Assembly (NCBI GenBank): GCA_032164245.1
Contig: JAVMKO010000005.1
Location: 40,948,133-41,012,132, forward strand
Direction: 5' to 3'
Length of the DNA stretch: 64,000 bases
Source: Sternotherus odoratus
Lineage: Eukaryota > Chordata > Testudines > Kinosternidae
Shown here: positions 41,121 to 52,345 of the stretch, piece by piece
How positions within the stretch are numbered: position 1 is the stretch's first letter
Layout: each line of letters opens with the position of its first letter
Program-made: the position numbers and the translations under genes
The notes under the pieces: generated by a model
Seen by the model: the letters and a program-made list of their open reading frames with translations, nothing else
The model's database searches: none
Told to the model about the DNA's origin: nothing

Positions 41121-43039
41121 CAGGCAGGGAGGACACCATGAGGAAGCACCACTGCTGGCGGCTGCGTGGAGGGGGGCGCCTTGTTTTAAGGGGGGTGGGT
41201 GGCAGGCACTTGGTCTCCATCAGTGGGGTAGCATGGAAGATGGCCCGGAATCAGGAGAGTTAGAAGGAGCCAAAGGGAACAAGTAGGTGTAAAGCTCTGG
41301 AGGGAGTGCAGGAGAGAAGGGTCAGGGCATAGGGTTAAGCACAGTTAAGGAATAGGAGCAGAGACGTTTGCGACTGGTGCAGAAGCCATGTGGAGAGATC
41401 ACAGAGGGGGGCATAGCTAACAACCTACAATAAGGACTAGTTGCAGTCTGGTGGGGAGACAGAGCAGAGGACCTACTGGGTCTCCCAATCTCCACCTCTT
41501 ACAGGCCAGGCAGCTGTGCTAGAAGCTGGTAATTCCCCACTTGGAGACTGACGTCCTTTACTCCTTATCTACGCAATAAACAAAAGATAAGTCTCTCTCT
41601 TGCCAGATTCTCACTTAAATCTGTTGCTGGTAGAGAGGTTCCACGGCTATTACACATGTAGCTTTAGCAATAATCTAATCTCCTACAGCTATGACCATCA
41701 ATAATATCCAAACTTTGGCCACTAACATACACGTGCCCAAGAGGATTGTGGCAACGGGGCTGGACTCTTAGGCTAGTTAGATACAGATATTTAGGACCAA
41801 ACTTTACCCACTCATGAAGACACCTAACAGGAGGCTAACAAGCAGTCCAGAGAACTTAATGAGAGCCAATCAAATCCTGGGGGCAAGAGGTGTGTTGGGT
41901 GGTCCCCCAACCCTATGATCTATGGGGAAGGGACTGTTCTTCTGTGCTGCTGCCCCGCCCCATCACTCCCCGCTGCCCCAATCACAGGACACCTGTAGGA
42001 ACCATGCTGCCAGTGCTGATGGGGATCCAGGCCTGGAGTATTAATGAACACGAGGCTCTTCACTTGCATCCTCACTCGGCAGGGGAGTGGGAATCCACTC
42101 CTGCCTTTTCCACCCCAGCTCTGCACCCCCAAGCTCAGCAAGGCTTCCCTGGGGTCCAAGAAAAGCTGGCAGTCTACGTATGCCCCAGATGACGTTCCAC
42201 CCTAGCAGAGTCCTTGCAGACACAAAAGGGCCACAGGCCCTGTCCATATGCAGGACACTCTTCCCAGTGTAACTTTATTTGTGCCATGTTGTAGCCTAAC
42301 ATCAACTGGCTACACTGTCACAAACCCATTCTGGTTCCTGGGTCATGTTGCTGGATTAAGGTGCACCACAGCAAGCCCCAAGGTACAGCATGCTGCTGTC
42401 TGCATTAGGGGATTGCACCAGTGTGAATTTCTTCCACGCAGACATGGCCTGAGTCTTTTCCTTGCCCCTACTTGCCACCTCCCATCCCTGAGCAGGGCCC
42501 GCAGCCTCTGCACTGCTGTCTCAGTTGCTCTCCCGTTCATTTGGCTCGCCGGCTTGGGATGGCTCTGACTGGATACTTCAGGTTTTGTGTCGGGAACTGT
42601 TCCAGCTTCCTTCACCTGCCGTTTTAAAGCACAAACAGCTCAGTAACCTTCTCTGCCTGAGCTTGGCATCTCATCGCCACCTTGTGCGACTGCACAGCAA
42701 GGAGCAGAACTGAACCAGGTGGGTGGGCAGGGCTAGAGGAGAGTGGAATGGACTTAAGAGGGTAAGATCTGAATGACAGAAGCATTAAAGGAAGGGAACA
42801 AACAGACCCACCAGGTTACATCCCACACAGCACTACAAGAATGATTCTGGCTTCTCGTACTTCCCCAGGATCTTATTACTGGGAAGTTTTCCTTGCCACT
42901 GAGTCTTAATTTCATCCCTTTACTCCTGGCAGTAACCTTTTGCACCATACTAACATCACTTCCCTCCTTGGCCTTTCTATCCTTCAGATAGTTGTATTCT
43001 CTCTCTCACTTGAGTCATTGCTTGGTCACGCTTTGCCTA
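41121..43039. other. Unique non-coding sequence
   Basis: No gene recognised. Open frames of up to 106 codons have no domains. Confidence 0.4.
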
Positions 43040-44050
43040 TTTAGCCCTTTGACTCTTCCCCAGTAAATCAACCTCTCCAGCTGTCTGATCACCTGCCCTG
43101 CTCTTCTCTGAACTCTCAAGATCTTTCTGGTAATGCGATGCCTAAAACGGAGTTTCACGTTGCTGCTGTGGCTGAAGCAAAGAGGGCTTGATCCCTCCTT
43201 TCTCAGTCATGTCATGGCTTGGCCCAAAACGGTATTGGCAGTTTGGGCAACCACATCACACTGCAAATTCCTGTCTCACTCACTGTCCCCTCTCACTCCT
43301 CGGTCATTACTGCATCCCAGGGCTGAACCTGGAATGGGAGTAGGTGCCTTTCAGATTATTCTTCCACAGCGGTTACAGGAACATAGGGTTTGCCAGGGCC
43401 AGGGCCCACGTGATTCTAGCAGTGGCCAGTACCAGTTAATTCAGATCATAAACCCCTTTGTGGACAATTATAGAATAACCCTCCCATACAGGAAGTTTCT
43501 TGCTTACCTCCAGCAGATAGAGATTGGCTTATACCTTCTGAAGCGAGAGAGAGAGTGTTCTCCCACGTCCTGTACTGGTGGATCCTCTCCTCCATAGAAA
43601 TGGCTAAACCTTATTTGAATCTTACTACACTCTTGGCCTCAGTGATTACTTGTAGCTATGTCAGCATGTTTTCCGAAGCTGAAGCTCAGTTGGGTATTTT
43701 CTCACTGCGTTTCTAATCTCACCCGGCTCCTGTGTTTTATTTTTCTATCCTCACTGGTGTTTGCAACTCCTCCCAAATTAGCATCATCTGGGAATTTTAT
43801 TAGCATTCTGCTTAATCCCTCTTCTGGATCATTAATGAAGATGTTAAATAAGACCAGTCCCTCCCGCCGATCCCTGCAGTCCCCCCACTAGACACTTCTC
43901 CACTAAATAGAAGCTGCCGTTTATCATTAGCCTGTGTTTACGGTCTTTTAACTGGTTTTCAATCCACATGGCAGTGTTCAGATCCAAGCCAATTTGAATT
44001 AATTTTTTCCAATTAAGATTTTGAGAGACATCTTCCATGAGATCTGTGGT
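43040..44050 (-). pseudogene. Old, strongly decayed CR1-type LINE fragment
   Basis: The minus strand from 44038 gives SQNLNWKKLIQIGLDL and then TAMWIENQLKDRKHRLMING, the RT region just before the PQGS motif, which is itself damaged. Further along, plus-strand CATCATCTGGGAATTTTATT and TCATTAATGAAGATGTTAAA correspond to the FADD-adjacent segment. The part at about 43060-43160 fits the KLQRVQ-type C-terminus. Frames are broken throughout. Divergence is well above that of the copies at 36.5 and 39.6 kb. Confidence 0.75.
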
Positions 44051-44583
44051 TGATTAGAAGCAGGAGGACGGGAATTAGCAGGAGGTATGTGATGCTTGCA
44101 CAAGAGTTTGAGTGTTGTTGCAGGAGACCCATTTAGCATGTCATAGTAACAGGGCTCATAGTCACAAGAAACAGCATTGCTCAGTGACTCTGAGTGTTTA
44201 GTGAGCTTCGGCTCTGCAGCAAACCAAAGCTAGATACAGCCAAGTTCAGATCACTGAATGCATGTTTCTCACAATGAGGTGCCTTCTGCGGGGGAGGAAG
44301 GGTCCATGGTTTTCTCTGAGTCAAGGCAATTTAACACACCTGGAGTGATACACACACACACACTCCCGCAAACTAAAAGGGCTTTGTCATATCAAGAGCT
44401 TTCCACTCGGAACTGGTCTGAAACCAACTCACTCATTAGCTGGTGATAAATTCCAGTTCCTACTTCACCTGGTTTGGATTTGATCCAGTGTGCTTCGGAA
44501 GCACATACTGTTAAAGGTATCAAACGTGAGCCATGCAAGTTATGGCTCTCTTGATCTCACGTTAGCCAGGCAAGAGGAATGGC
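44051..44583. other. Unique non-coding sequence
   Basis: A short (CA)n lies at about 44349-44362. Nothing else recognised. Confidence 0.4.
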
Positions 44584-44721
44584 CAGTGTTTAATTTGTAA
44601 TGAAAGAGGTGCCCGGGCTCATGCAATTAGGTGCCAGGGCTCAAATAATTTTTTTATATTCATAACTGAAGCAGCGAGCCCAGAGGTGCTAGGGCTAAGC
44701 CCCGGCACAGATTAAGCACTG
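44584..44721 (+). mobile_element. Short hAT-like MITE (CAGTGTTTAATTTGT family)
   Basis: CAGTGTTTAATTTGTAATG at the left and CACAGATTAAGCACTG at the right form an imperfect inverted repeat. The interior AGAGGTGCCCGGGCTC.. and GCCCAGAGGTGCTAGGGC recurs in reverse at about 54400-54553. No coding content and no clear target duplication. Confidence 0.75.
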
Positions 44722-45829
44722 AGAACAGTGCAATGAAGGAGCCGAGGACTTTTATCCTTTCCAGCTCCCCGCAGGGGTGGGAGCAGCTGCATTTGAGGGA
44801 ACTGAATTGGCAGGTTCTCTCTCAGGTTTGATACGAGTAGCTAGTCATGGAAGGCCTCTGGGTTTGAACACGGACTTCGGATTTCTTGAGGCGGGGACAT
44901 GAGGCCCTGGGAATTTTTGAGGGAGGGGAAGACTGGTCCCAAGAACTGAAGGATGAGCCAGGCCATATGGCTTATATGCTTGCGCTTCACACTAGGTTTG
45001 GCAGGTTTAGCTAGAGATGCCGGGCTCATCACGAAGGATAGAACATGCTGCAGACTTCGCGGCACAATAGGTGGTTCAGCAGGTGGCAGTAATATAAACG
45101 CCTACTCTCCAAGCCCATAGGTAAAAAGCAGGATTATTATATTCTGTCTTTGGCTGCCCTTCCAGTGAGTGCCATCTGTGGCTAGGGAAACATTTCTCTC
45201 CTCAGCTGATGCAGCCTTCGCTACAGAACACACGTCTTGTATGCTTCTGTGCAGTTAATTTACTGACTGAGGGATGTGTGAAGCAGAACAGGCAGCAGGA
45301 AGGGCTGAATAGTGATGGTTATTCACTGGGGAAGGAGGAGGATGGTGGAGGGGTAGAAAGGAGCAGGGGACTACACAGCAGAATTGTTGGATCCATATGA
45401 GCCAGTGGAGTCAAGGAGCAATAGCAAGTAGTCTTCAAATAGGCCTATTTTCTCCACACACCTCTGAGGTCTAAGTGGCTAAGTTATGACACAAGCAGCA
45501 GAGGGGTTTCATGCAAATAGAAGCAGCTCAGGGTTACCAGCCACTGCTCCTTCATAGGTGGCTGAGGAGCTGCTAGGGGACTAACTATGGAGGCGCTGCT
45601 TTTAGAGAGGGGCCTGGCTCACTGTTCTGGAGCTGACTGGGCCTCAAGTCTCCCACGCTGCTTCCTTATTCCCACCCTGTGCACCTGTCAGAGCACCAGA
45701 CAAGGAATTAACCCCCTGGTGATCAGGTGGGGCCCCACTGCAAAAGAGTTTATTCCTGGTTCCCTCAGGATGCTGCTACTGTCAAAGTAACAATAAAACA
45801 CTCACTGAGTTCAAGGGTGTTGGATTGGA
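44722..45829. other. Unique non-coding sequence
   Basis: No gene or named repeat recognised. Confidence 0.4.
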
Positions 45830-45935
45830 CCCTAGGTGACATTGGCCATGTCATTGCTCTGTGCCTCAGTTTCCCCACCTGTAATATGGAAAAACCATAC
45901 CTAGCCCATAGTGATGTCCTGAGACTTCACCAAAG
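45830..45935 (+). mobile_element. MIR-type CORE-SINE fragment
   Basis: GCTCTGTGCCTCAGTTTCCC followed by CACCTGTAATATGGAAAAACC is the MIR core in plus orientation. Confidence 0.75.
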
Positions 45936-45979
45936 CTCTCTCAGCTCCTTGGGTAGAGAGAGCTGCAGGAGCTCAAGTG

Positions 45980-46035
45980 ACTTAATTTAAATTATTAATT
46001 ATTATTAAATAATTAATTAAAATAATTAAGAGGAA
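45980..46035. repeat. AT-rich low-complexity tract
   Basis: Overlapping TAATTATTATTAAATAATTA motifs make an almost pure A/T stretch of about 50 bp. Confidence 0.85.
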
Positions 46036-47195
46036 AAGAAGAGAAAGAAAGCTGAGATGAAGGAGCCCAGGAAAAAAGTTAATTGCAGGCCAGCTCCTCA
46101 GCTGGTGCAAATCAGTGGCGCTCCATGGAAATTAGTGAAGCAATGGTCATCTACCCCACCGACACAGGAACCAGGCCAGTACTCAAGTATGTTCCATCAG
46201 GCTGGGGAAGCGGAGAGAGTCCTGTTGTTGGAGAATATTTAATCTACCCCTGAACAAAGCACTGGAGAACACACTGCTGGCTAGTGAGCTGGGTTAATAG
46301 GCCGTAGCCACCTAGGACTCTATTTCCATTGTGCCTGAAAGCATCGGCGCACCGCTCTGCTGTCTAAGGACTGAGGGGGAACTGGTGCTTGGCCTCTCAG
46401 TTCCAGGCATGTAGAGCTGGGTTGCCGCCAGTGTTCTCCCAGCCGTACAAAGGGAAGGTTTTTGTGAACAGGCCGGTGCCCCACAAGGACCCTTAGCCCT
46501 AAGCCCAGCTTTCTGGCTGGTAGGACTGAGAAGCAGCAACGGGGGTTTTGAATACATTTGGCCTTGGCATGCCTGGTTGTTGCATGGCTCAGCCCCAGAA
46601 GAGCGCGGTGTCTCTCTCAGCTGGTATATTGATCATCCTGGAGAGCTTTATGATTATGACTCACCCTGGCCTTTCAGCCCATTGTTATTTAAATTATTTC
46701 ACATTAGGAGGCAAACAATGGAGGGGGAGTGTCAGAAAGCATTGATTCATCTGTCACATGGGCTCCCTGCCTGTTCTCTGTCCACCTGTCAGCCTCACTG
46801 CAATATCTGTCTGTCTGGTATATCCAGAGATCAGAAAGACTCCTGCTTGATCTGGACAGCGGTACATAGTCCAGCTCTGGGGCCTGTATGCTGCTTGCTG
46901 GACCAATTAATCAGCCAGACAGCTCTACCATCATCACACAGACATCAGCTAGCTCCATGCCCCGTCCATCTAAGCACCGCGCCTGGGCCCGCTCTACCAT
47001 TCCATCATAACCCGCTTCTCAGACTCTAGTCCCCCTCCCCAGCACAGCACACCGGCTCGTTAGCTCCATCCCCATTTGTGGTGCACTTCTTCTCACGGCA
47101 AGCACATCTCCCTTTCTCCCCACCCCCTCTTCATCTTTGTTTAGGTTCCATGCTGTTTGCAGCAGGGAGCTGTTGCTGGTTGTCATAACTCACTG
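46036..47195. other. Unique sequence with a palindromic repeat piece
   Basis: 46085-46135 (CCAGCTCCTCAGCTGGTGCA..) belongs to the palindromic repeat noted elsewhere. 46660-46725, with TTATTTAAATTATTTCACATT, is a small AT-rich repeat-free block. No gene recognised. Confidence 0.4.
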
Positions 47196-47199
47196 TGTT

Positions 47200-47231
47200 T
47201 TTTTTGGGGGGGGGGGGGAGGAGGAAGAAGG

Positions 47232-47271
<40 letters not shown>
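47200..47271 (+). repeat. Poly-G run and (GA)n microsatellite
   Basis: A T-run and a G-run of about 13 (47206-47218) are followed by GGAAGAAGGGGG and an uninterrupted (GA)n of about 38 nt (47234-47271). Confidence 0.92.
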
Positions 47272-47273
<2 letters not shown>

Positions 47274-48310
47274 ACAGCCCTACATAAATAACAGTAACAA
47301 ATAAAAGGCCTGCAACTTCCACCTTCCCTAAAAGGCTATGTCTGCAGCAAAAGCTTTGAGTGCAGGATACAGTTCCAACGCTTTAAGGGGTCACTAAAAC
47401 TCAGGTCTGGGACTGAAGTGTTGTCCGGTCAGTGCTACAGCCTGGTTAAGCTCATGTCTGCTCTGAATACTTCCCCCAGGGTTTGGAGCCCAGATCCAAA
47501 CTCAGATCTCAGCCTGAGAATTTTGCAGCTTGCCTCTATTCTGGTTCTTCTGCTGCACCCACCACCATGGTGAATGCCCCTGAATGTAGAGACCAATCCC
47601 CCAGCCTGGAACTTCCCGCTAGTTGAAAAACCACCAAAGCATCCCTTCCTTGCTTACAAACCTTGTGATTCTTCTCCCTCCCACCCAATGAAAATGACTG
47701 TCGATTACGTTGGAGGCCTGTCATCCCTTGCTGGAGTCACTTTAAGCAGGATGGGGGAGGGAGGGGGGTTCCCTAATGACACTATTAAATATTAATATTT
47801 CAGGCACCCACATTTCTAATCCATGCTGTACAGTGTGACTAGCATCGTGTGCCATCAGGGGCACAATGCATGCCCTGCAGTAATGAGACCTGTGCAGACA
47901 AGGCCAGCACAGTCTGACTCGGAGAGATACAAGGGCTCTGCACAGTGTAGATAAAAGGAGGCTTGCCATTTCCCTTACACTCTTCGCCCTTTCTCCTGTG
48001 CCAGCCCAGCTGCTGCTTCCACCAGGGAGCCACCAACTCCATGCCAGTCCTGCCTCGAGTGCCAGCCTCATTGATGGCACGTGGCTCCATGCTGGCTCTG
48101 CTGCTGGGGCTGGCATGTAGAAAGGGACTGGGCAAAATGAGCTGGTGCTTGCACTTGTATGAACTGGCTAGTGGGGGTCTGCAGCTACCCTCTGCTGGGG
48201 GGAATCTGAACGACTCCTTCCCAGGCACGGAGCCAATAGCCCCCCTTGGCCACCTGAGCTCAAAGAGACTTGCTGGTAGCAGTATAGGCCCTGACACATA
48301 CTTGAGCCCT
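47272..48310. other. Unique sequence
   Basis: Overlapping open frames on both strands (124 to 219 codons) have no recognisable domain. A three-way overlap of open frames on opposite strands is expected from low stop density, not from genes. Confidence 0.35.
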
Positions 48311-48319
48311 TCTGTTTCT

Positions 48320-48338
48320 GACCAGTAGGGGGCAACAG
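48320..48338 (+). promoter_or_regulatory. CTCF-like motif
   Basis: GACCAGTAGGGGGCAAC closely fits the CTCF core CCA(G/C)(C/T)AGGGGGC. Judged by eye. Confidence 0.35.
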
Positions 48339-48750
48339 GGCACAAACCCACCAGCCAGTTGGCTGAGAAGAGATGACTGGAGAAAGCTGGCTTGGAACCG
48401 GCTGCTACACACCCTGGTTCTGAGATAAGTGCACTTTTTTCTGAGATAACTGTGCAGCTGTGGGCAAAGAAAGGCACAAGTTTATGAGACAGAAACATTC
48501 ACAGATCACAATGGGAGTACTATGCTATGGGGAACCACATTATTCAATGGCCTATTATGAGTATATTCCGCACCTAAAAGTTACTGGATGCCTCACACAA
48601 AAGTCACAGAAGCATCTCACATGCAGCCTCAACACAACACGGCTACTAAAATCACCATGCAGCGGGCCATGTTAACCGTAAGCCATACTCGGATATTCCA
48701 GAGTAACCCCCCCCCCCTTCCCCCCACCATGTGGATCCCTCCTCCAGCAC
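48339..48750. other. Unique non-coding sequence
   Basis: A C-run lies at about 48708-48716. No gene. Confidence 0.35.
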
Positions 48751-49092
48751 ACCGCGTGGGGCTCACCGCGAACTTCAAAACAAAACCAGGCTGTCTTCGG
48801 GCTACCTGTTGGGAGTGGGGGGGGCGGTTGTGCAGACTGGCGGGGGGGGGGGGGGGGACGGGGGCGGTTGTGCAGACTGGCGGGGGGGACGGGGCAGTTG
48901 TGCAGACTGGCGGGGGGGACGGGTGGGGGTGCAGCGTGGCGGGGGGAGGTGGTGTAGTTTGATTGCAGGCTGAAAACCCAGGCGCGCTGTACCGGGAAAT
49001 TTAAAGACAACAAAACCACGGGCTGTCTGAGGGCTGGCTGTTGGGAGTGGGGGGGGCGGTTGTGCAGACTGGCGGAGGGAAGGGGGGGGTGC
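48751..49092 (+). repeat. G-rich tandem block with a duplicated ~215-bp frame
   Basis: GGCGGTTGTGCAGACTGGCG occurs at about 48824, 48864 and 49054, and a variant GGCAGTTGTGCAGACTGGCG at about 48893, separated by G-runs, one of at least 17 G. A wider frame is also repeated: AACTTCAAAACAAAACCAGG.. then GTTGGGAGTGGGGGGGGCGG near 48770-48825, and a similar AAATTTAAAGACAACAAAACC.. then the same GTTGGGAGTG block near 49000-49055. The plus strand has strong G-quadruplex potential, and assembly may be unreliable. Confidence 0.85.
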
Positions 49093-49589
49093 AAAAAAAA
49101 GACCACTCACCAGAGGATCCTTCGTGGGCTGGGGTACCCCCTTTGGCTGGTCTCCTGTGCTGCTGAGGTCTGCATGGCGGCTTGTGCTGCTGATTTCTCT
49201 GAATGGTGACTGAGCTGTGCAGGTGAGCTGGCCAAACAGGAAGCTATTCAAATGTTCCCGGGTCTTTTCCTGTCTACCTGGCCAGAGCAGCGAGTTGAGA
49301 GCGCTGTCCAGAGTGGTCACAGTGGAGCAGTGAAGCAGCCCAGAGCGGTCAGAATGCAGCATTGTGGGACAGCCTCTGGAGGCTAGTAATGTCACTTGAG
49401 TCCTCACTAGCCCACAATCGACCTAGAGAGGTCGATTTTAGCGCTACTCCTCTCGTTAGGGAGGAGTACAGAAGTCGATTTTAAGGTCCCTTTAAATAGA
49501 CGCAAATGGCATGCATGTGAGGACGGGTACAGGTTTATATCGACTTAACGTCGCTAAAGTTGACGTTAAGCCCTAGTGGGGACCAGCCC
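49093..49589. mobile_element. Harbinger-like element, right end intact, left end not found
   Basis: The right terminus CCCTAGTGGGGACCAGCCC is the same as the terminal repeat of the MITE at 31907, and TTA follows (49590-49592). Inside, TCGACCTAGAGAGGTCGA is a palindrome, and AGCATTGTGGGACAGCCTCT resembles internal sequence of this family. No matching left TIR is visible; the G-rich block may lie inside the element or have replaced its end. Confidence 0.65.
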
Positions 49590-49592
49590 TTA

Positions 49593-49694
49593 GTGCCTAA
49601 CACAATTCCTCCCTGGCCGGAGAAGAAAAGGCTTAAAACTGGTACAGTTAGAGACCTTGGTGCCATAGATGGCAATGGAAAGATGGGTTTGTGG
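49593..49694. other. Unique short stretch
   Basis: Nothing recognised. Confidence 0.3.
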
Positions 49695-49815
49695 TTCAAG
49701 TAGCAGCACAGGCAGGGAGGTCTCTGGGCTTCTAGTCCTGTTTTTGCTACTGACTCACTGTACCAGCTTGGGCAAGTCATTTAATCTTTGTTGCCTTCTC
49801 TGTGAAGTGGTGGTT
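49695..49815 (+). mobile_element. MIR-type CORE-SINE fragment
   Basis: GGCTTCTAGTCCTGTTTTTG, CTTGGGCAAGTCATTTAATC and TTCTCTGTGAAGTGG follow the plus-strand MIR order. Confidence 0.75.
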
Positions 49816-50214
49816 GTGACATGGAACATCTCACAGGGGGCCTGGAGCTTAAGTCCAGGGGTCATCGCAAGCTTTGAGATCCTGGTGTTGAAGGGGACAG
49901 GAGAAGGCAACACGATGTTATTACGTCTCTATAAATGACAGTGTCATAATGAAGCCAGGGCCCTAGGACACGATCACATTAAAACTCTGCACCATGGGAC
50001 ATTTTCCTTATTTTGGTCTTCCACCTACTGAAAAGACAGCCTAGATTCATCAGCAGAGCCAAGCAACTTATAAGGGAAGCAGGAGCCAAGTTTTTGCTAA
50101 CGTGGTCCCATTTGAGGTTTTACATTGAAAAGAGAGACGGGCCAGGGAGGGAAGGTTGGATTGGGCTGTGACAGGGCTGGGCAGAGTTTCTGTTTTGTAG
50201 TAAGTGTTTCCCAT
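49816..50214. other. Unique non-coding sequence
   Basis: Nothing recognised. Confidence 0.35.
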
Positions 50215-50525
50215 TGAAAGAGGGCCAGGTTTGAAAATGATTTTTGTTCTACAACATCCATTTTTGCAAGACTAGCAATGGTGTCACAATCTCTGATGAA
50301 GACTTTTGTGCCTTCCCCCTCCAACAATATTTTTAAATACTTTTTGTTTCATCATAACTAAGTTTTCAGAGGATGAAAAGTTTTGTAACCATTTTCCATC
50401 ACATTGTAGATCTGAAAATGAATGGGAAAAAAACTTTGAAAAATAGCTCGGTTTTGAACATTTAGAACTGAAAATGTCTTTGAAATTACAAGAGAAAATT
50501 GAGTTTTGATCAGCTCTGTTGACAG
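50215..50525. repeat. AT-rich old interspersed repeat, family uncertain
   Basis: GTTTTGAACATTTAGAACTG, GAAAATTGAGTTTTGATCAG and similar A/T blocks end in CAGCTCTGTTGACAGG. This composition and ending recur in an old amniote repeat, and a related texture appears at about 54760-55020. Identification is tentative. Confidence 0.4.
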
Positions 50526-50669
50526 GTCAAGTTCTGCAGAACCCAAGCCTGGGCTGGTTCAAATCTGGGATCTGTTGGTCTCTGAACGACAAAGGTCCAG
50601 TATATGTGTGATGGGGGAATCCCAGATAAAAGCTCTACTGCTGGCCTAATCTACCTCTTTAATGTACTT

Positions 50670-50830
50670 ATATCATCCCCATTATATAGTGTCAGCAGCC
50701 ACTTAAAGACAGTGAGGTCCTACATTATCCCCATTTTACAGATGCGGAAACCAAGGCAGAGAGACTTGCCCAAGGACACACATGGAATCTGTGGCAGACC
50801 AAGGAGACCTAGGTTTAATTCCCAAGTTAT
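50670..50830 (-). mobile_element. MIR-type CORE-SINE
   Basis: CATTATCCCCATTTTACAGA, AGAGACTTGCCCAAGGACAC and GACCTAGGTTTAATTCCCAA are the reversed core, centre and head of MIR. One of the best-preserved copies here. Confidence 0.85.
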
Positions 50831-51825
50831 CACCCTGACCAATGATGAGCGACTACCAGCTCATTTTCCCCCTCTTTGGGAGTGCTGGTGGCAGCAAATG
50901 GTTTTGCAGCACCACTCCCAAAACTCTCCTCTCCCCCCACTTTACCATCCTAAAGGCATTTCTACAACTGCAGGCACAGAAGAGCACAGCCTGCAACGGG
51001 ATGAGAAGGGAGCAATTAAGGGCTCAAAAGAGGAAACAGAGAGGAATATGGAAGGGAAGAAGAAAAGGGAAAGACGGGGGCATGAAAAGGTGCAAGCAGA
51101 CAGGAGAGGATCTTTCTTTCCCCTTCTCCTTGGCACCCCCATTTCCTTTTAAACAGCAGATGTCCAGGCGCTGATCCAAGATACCCATCTCCAGTTCTCG
51201 GCTCAGAGCTTTTGGCTTCATCCCCCTTCCTCGTTCTCTCCCATCTCCAATCTCCCCATCTCGGGCTGCCTGACATCTCAGCAGCTCTCCCCCTCCCCCC
51301 ACCCCGACCTGGTGTTTAAACAGAGCAATAGCCAAAAGCCTGATCCATCAGGGATTGGGGATCTTTCCCTTGACTTCAAAGGGCTTTGGATCAGACTGTG
51401 ATCAATAGGATTGTCCTCTCTCCTTCACCCCCCGACATGCCCACGCTGGAGCTTTCTGCATGGTACTCTGAGTACAACAGCCATGGGGGGGGGAGGGGAG
51501 AGGGGTGTTCAGATCCCCGAGTCCCAGTGCTGATGGCAACCCACACTCTGCCAAAGAAACAACAAAAAGGCTCCTTAAATTAAGGACCACAGCAACTCCT
51601 GCTCCCCTTTCAAGCTTGGACGGCACAGCAGGCCCGGGAAACAAGATGATTAACTTTTCCTAATGAGTTTTCTCAATTAGCATTTTCAATTCTGAGAGCC
51701 AGGGAGAGAGGTTTGCCAGATTTCATCTCCTCAGCAGAGGGGAGGCGGGCGGATGATGGTGTGGAGAACAAAGACTCCAATGCTATAGGAAGGAGAAATA
51801 GCTCTTCACCACCTGGCTCACTCTA
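50831..51825. other. Unique sequence with a palindromic repeat piece
   Basis: AAGCCTGATCCATCAGGG.. to GGGCTTTGGATCAGACTG (about 51337-51402) is another copy of the dispersed inverted repeat. 51640-51700 is a small AT-rich unique block. Open frames on both strands at 50.8-51.3 kb lack domains. Confidence 0.4.
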
Positions 51826-52053
51826 AAGGTGCATCTAGACTGCAACAAGACACCTGAAGCTGGCCCAGGTCAGCTGCCTGCACAGTGTGGACCTTTGGCT
51901 AGGGCTGGACCCCAGGCTGAGGGACCTGCAGTGGGGAGGGCCCAGAGCCCAGACTCTAGCCCGAATGTGTACACTGTAATTTTACAGCCCTGCAGCCCAA
52001 GTCAACTGACCCAGTCCAGCCACAGGTGTCTTATTGCAGTACAGACATACCCT
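51826..52053. mobile_element. MITE with GGTRYRTCTAGACTGCAA termini
   Basis: AAGGTGCATCTAGACTGCAA at the left pairs with TTGCAGTACAGACATACCCT at the right. The interior (CAGGTCAGCTGCCTG, then CCCAGACTCTAGCCCGAATG, then GTAATTTTACAGCCCTGCAG) is typical of a common sauropsid MITE beginning GGGTATGTCTACACTGCAA. No coding capacity. The target duplication is unclear. Confidence 0.8.
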
Positions 52054-52114
52054 ATGGCACCCATTACGGTGGGATCACAAATCTTAGCACTGACACACGG
52101 AGGTTGCATATGGC

Positions 52115-52210
52115 TACGTTGCTGGTATTACAGTAGCACCTAGAGGTGCCCCAGTGCTCGGTGCTATAAGAGAGGGTAAGAAAGGCCCTGTCCCAAAGAG
52201 ATGACAGTCT
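52115..52210 (+). mobile_element. Old amniote interspersed repeat (CAGTAGCACCTAGAGG..)
   Basis: TATTACAGTAGCACCTAGAG, CCAGTGCTCGGTGCTATAAG and CCTGTCCCAAAGAGATGACA are diverged blocks of the repeat also seen at 37737. Confidence 0.65.
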
Positions 52211-52345
52211 AAGCAGACAAGGCAGAATCATAACCCGCGTTTTACTGCGTAGGACCGGAGGGTCTGAGAGATTAAATCAGTCTGTGGTCGAGCTGGAATT
52301 GAAGCCAGACCTGTAGGTGCACAAGACCTGCCTTCCTCACTCTTT
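52211..52345 (-). mobile_element. MIR-type CORE-SINE fragment
   Basis: AGAGATTAAATCAGTCTGTG, AGCTGGAATTGAAGCCAGAC and GACCTGCCTTCCTCACTC correspond to reversed MIR sequence. It directly follows the plus-strand repeat copy. Confidence 0.65.

Noticed and set aside
47839..48498. 219-codon minus-strand frame
   Set aside because: It overlaps open frames on the other strand and shows no recognisable domain.
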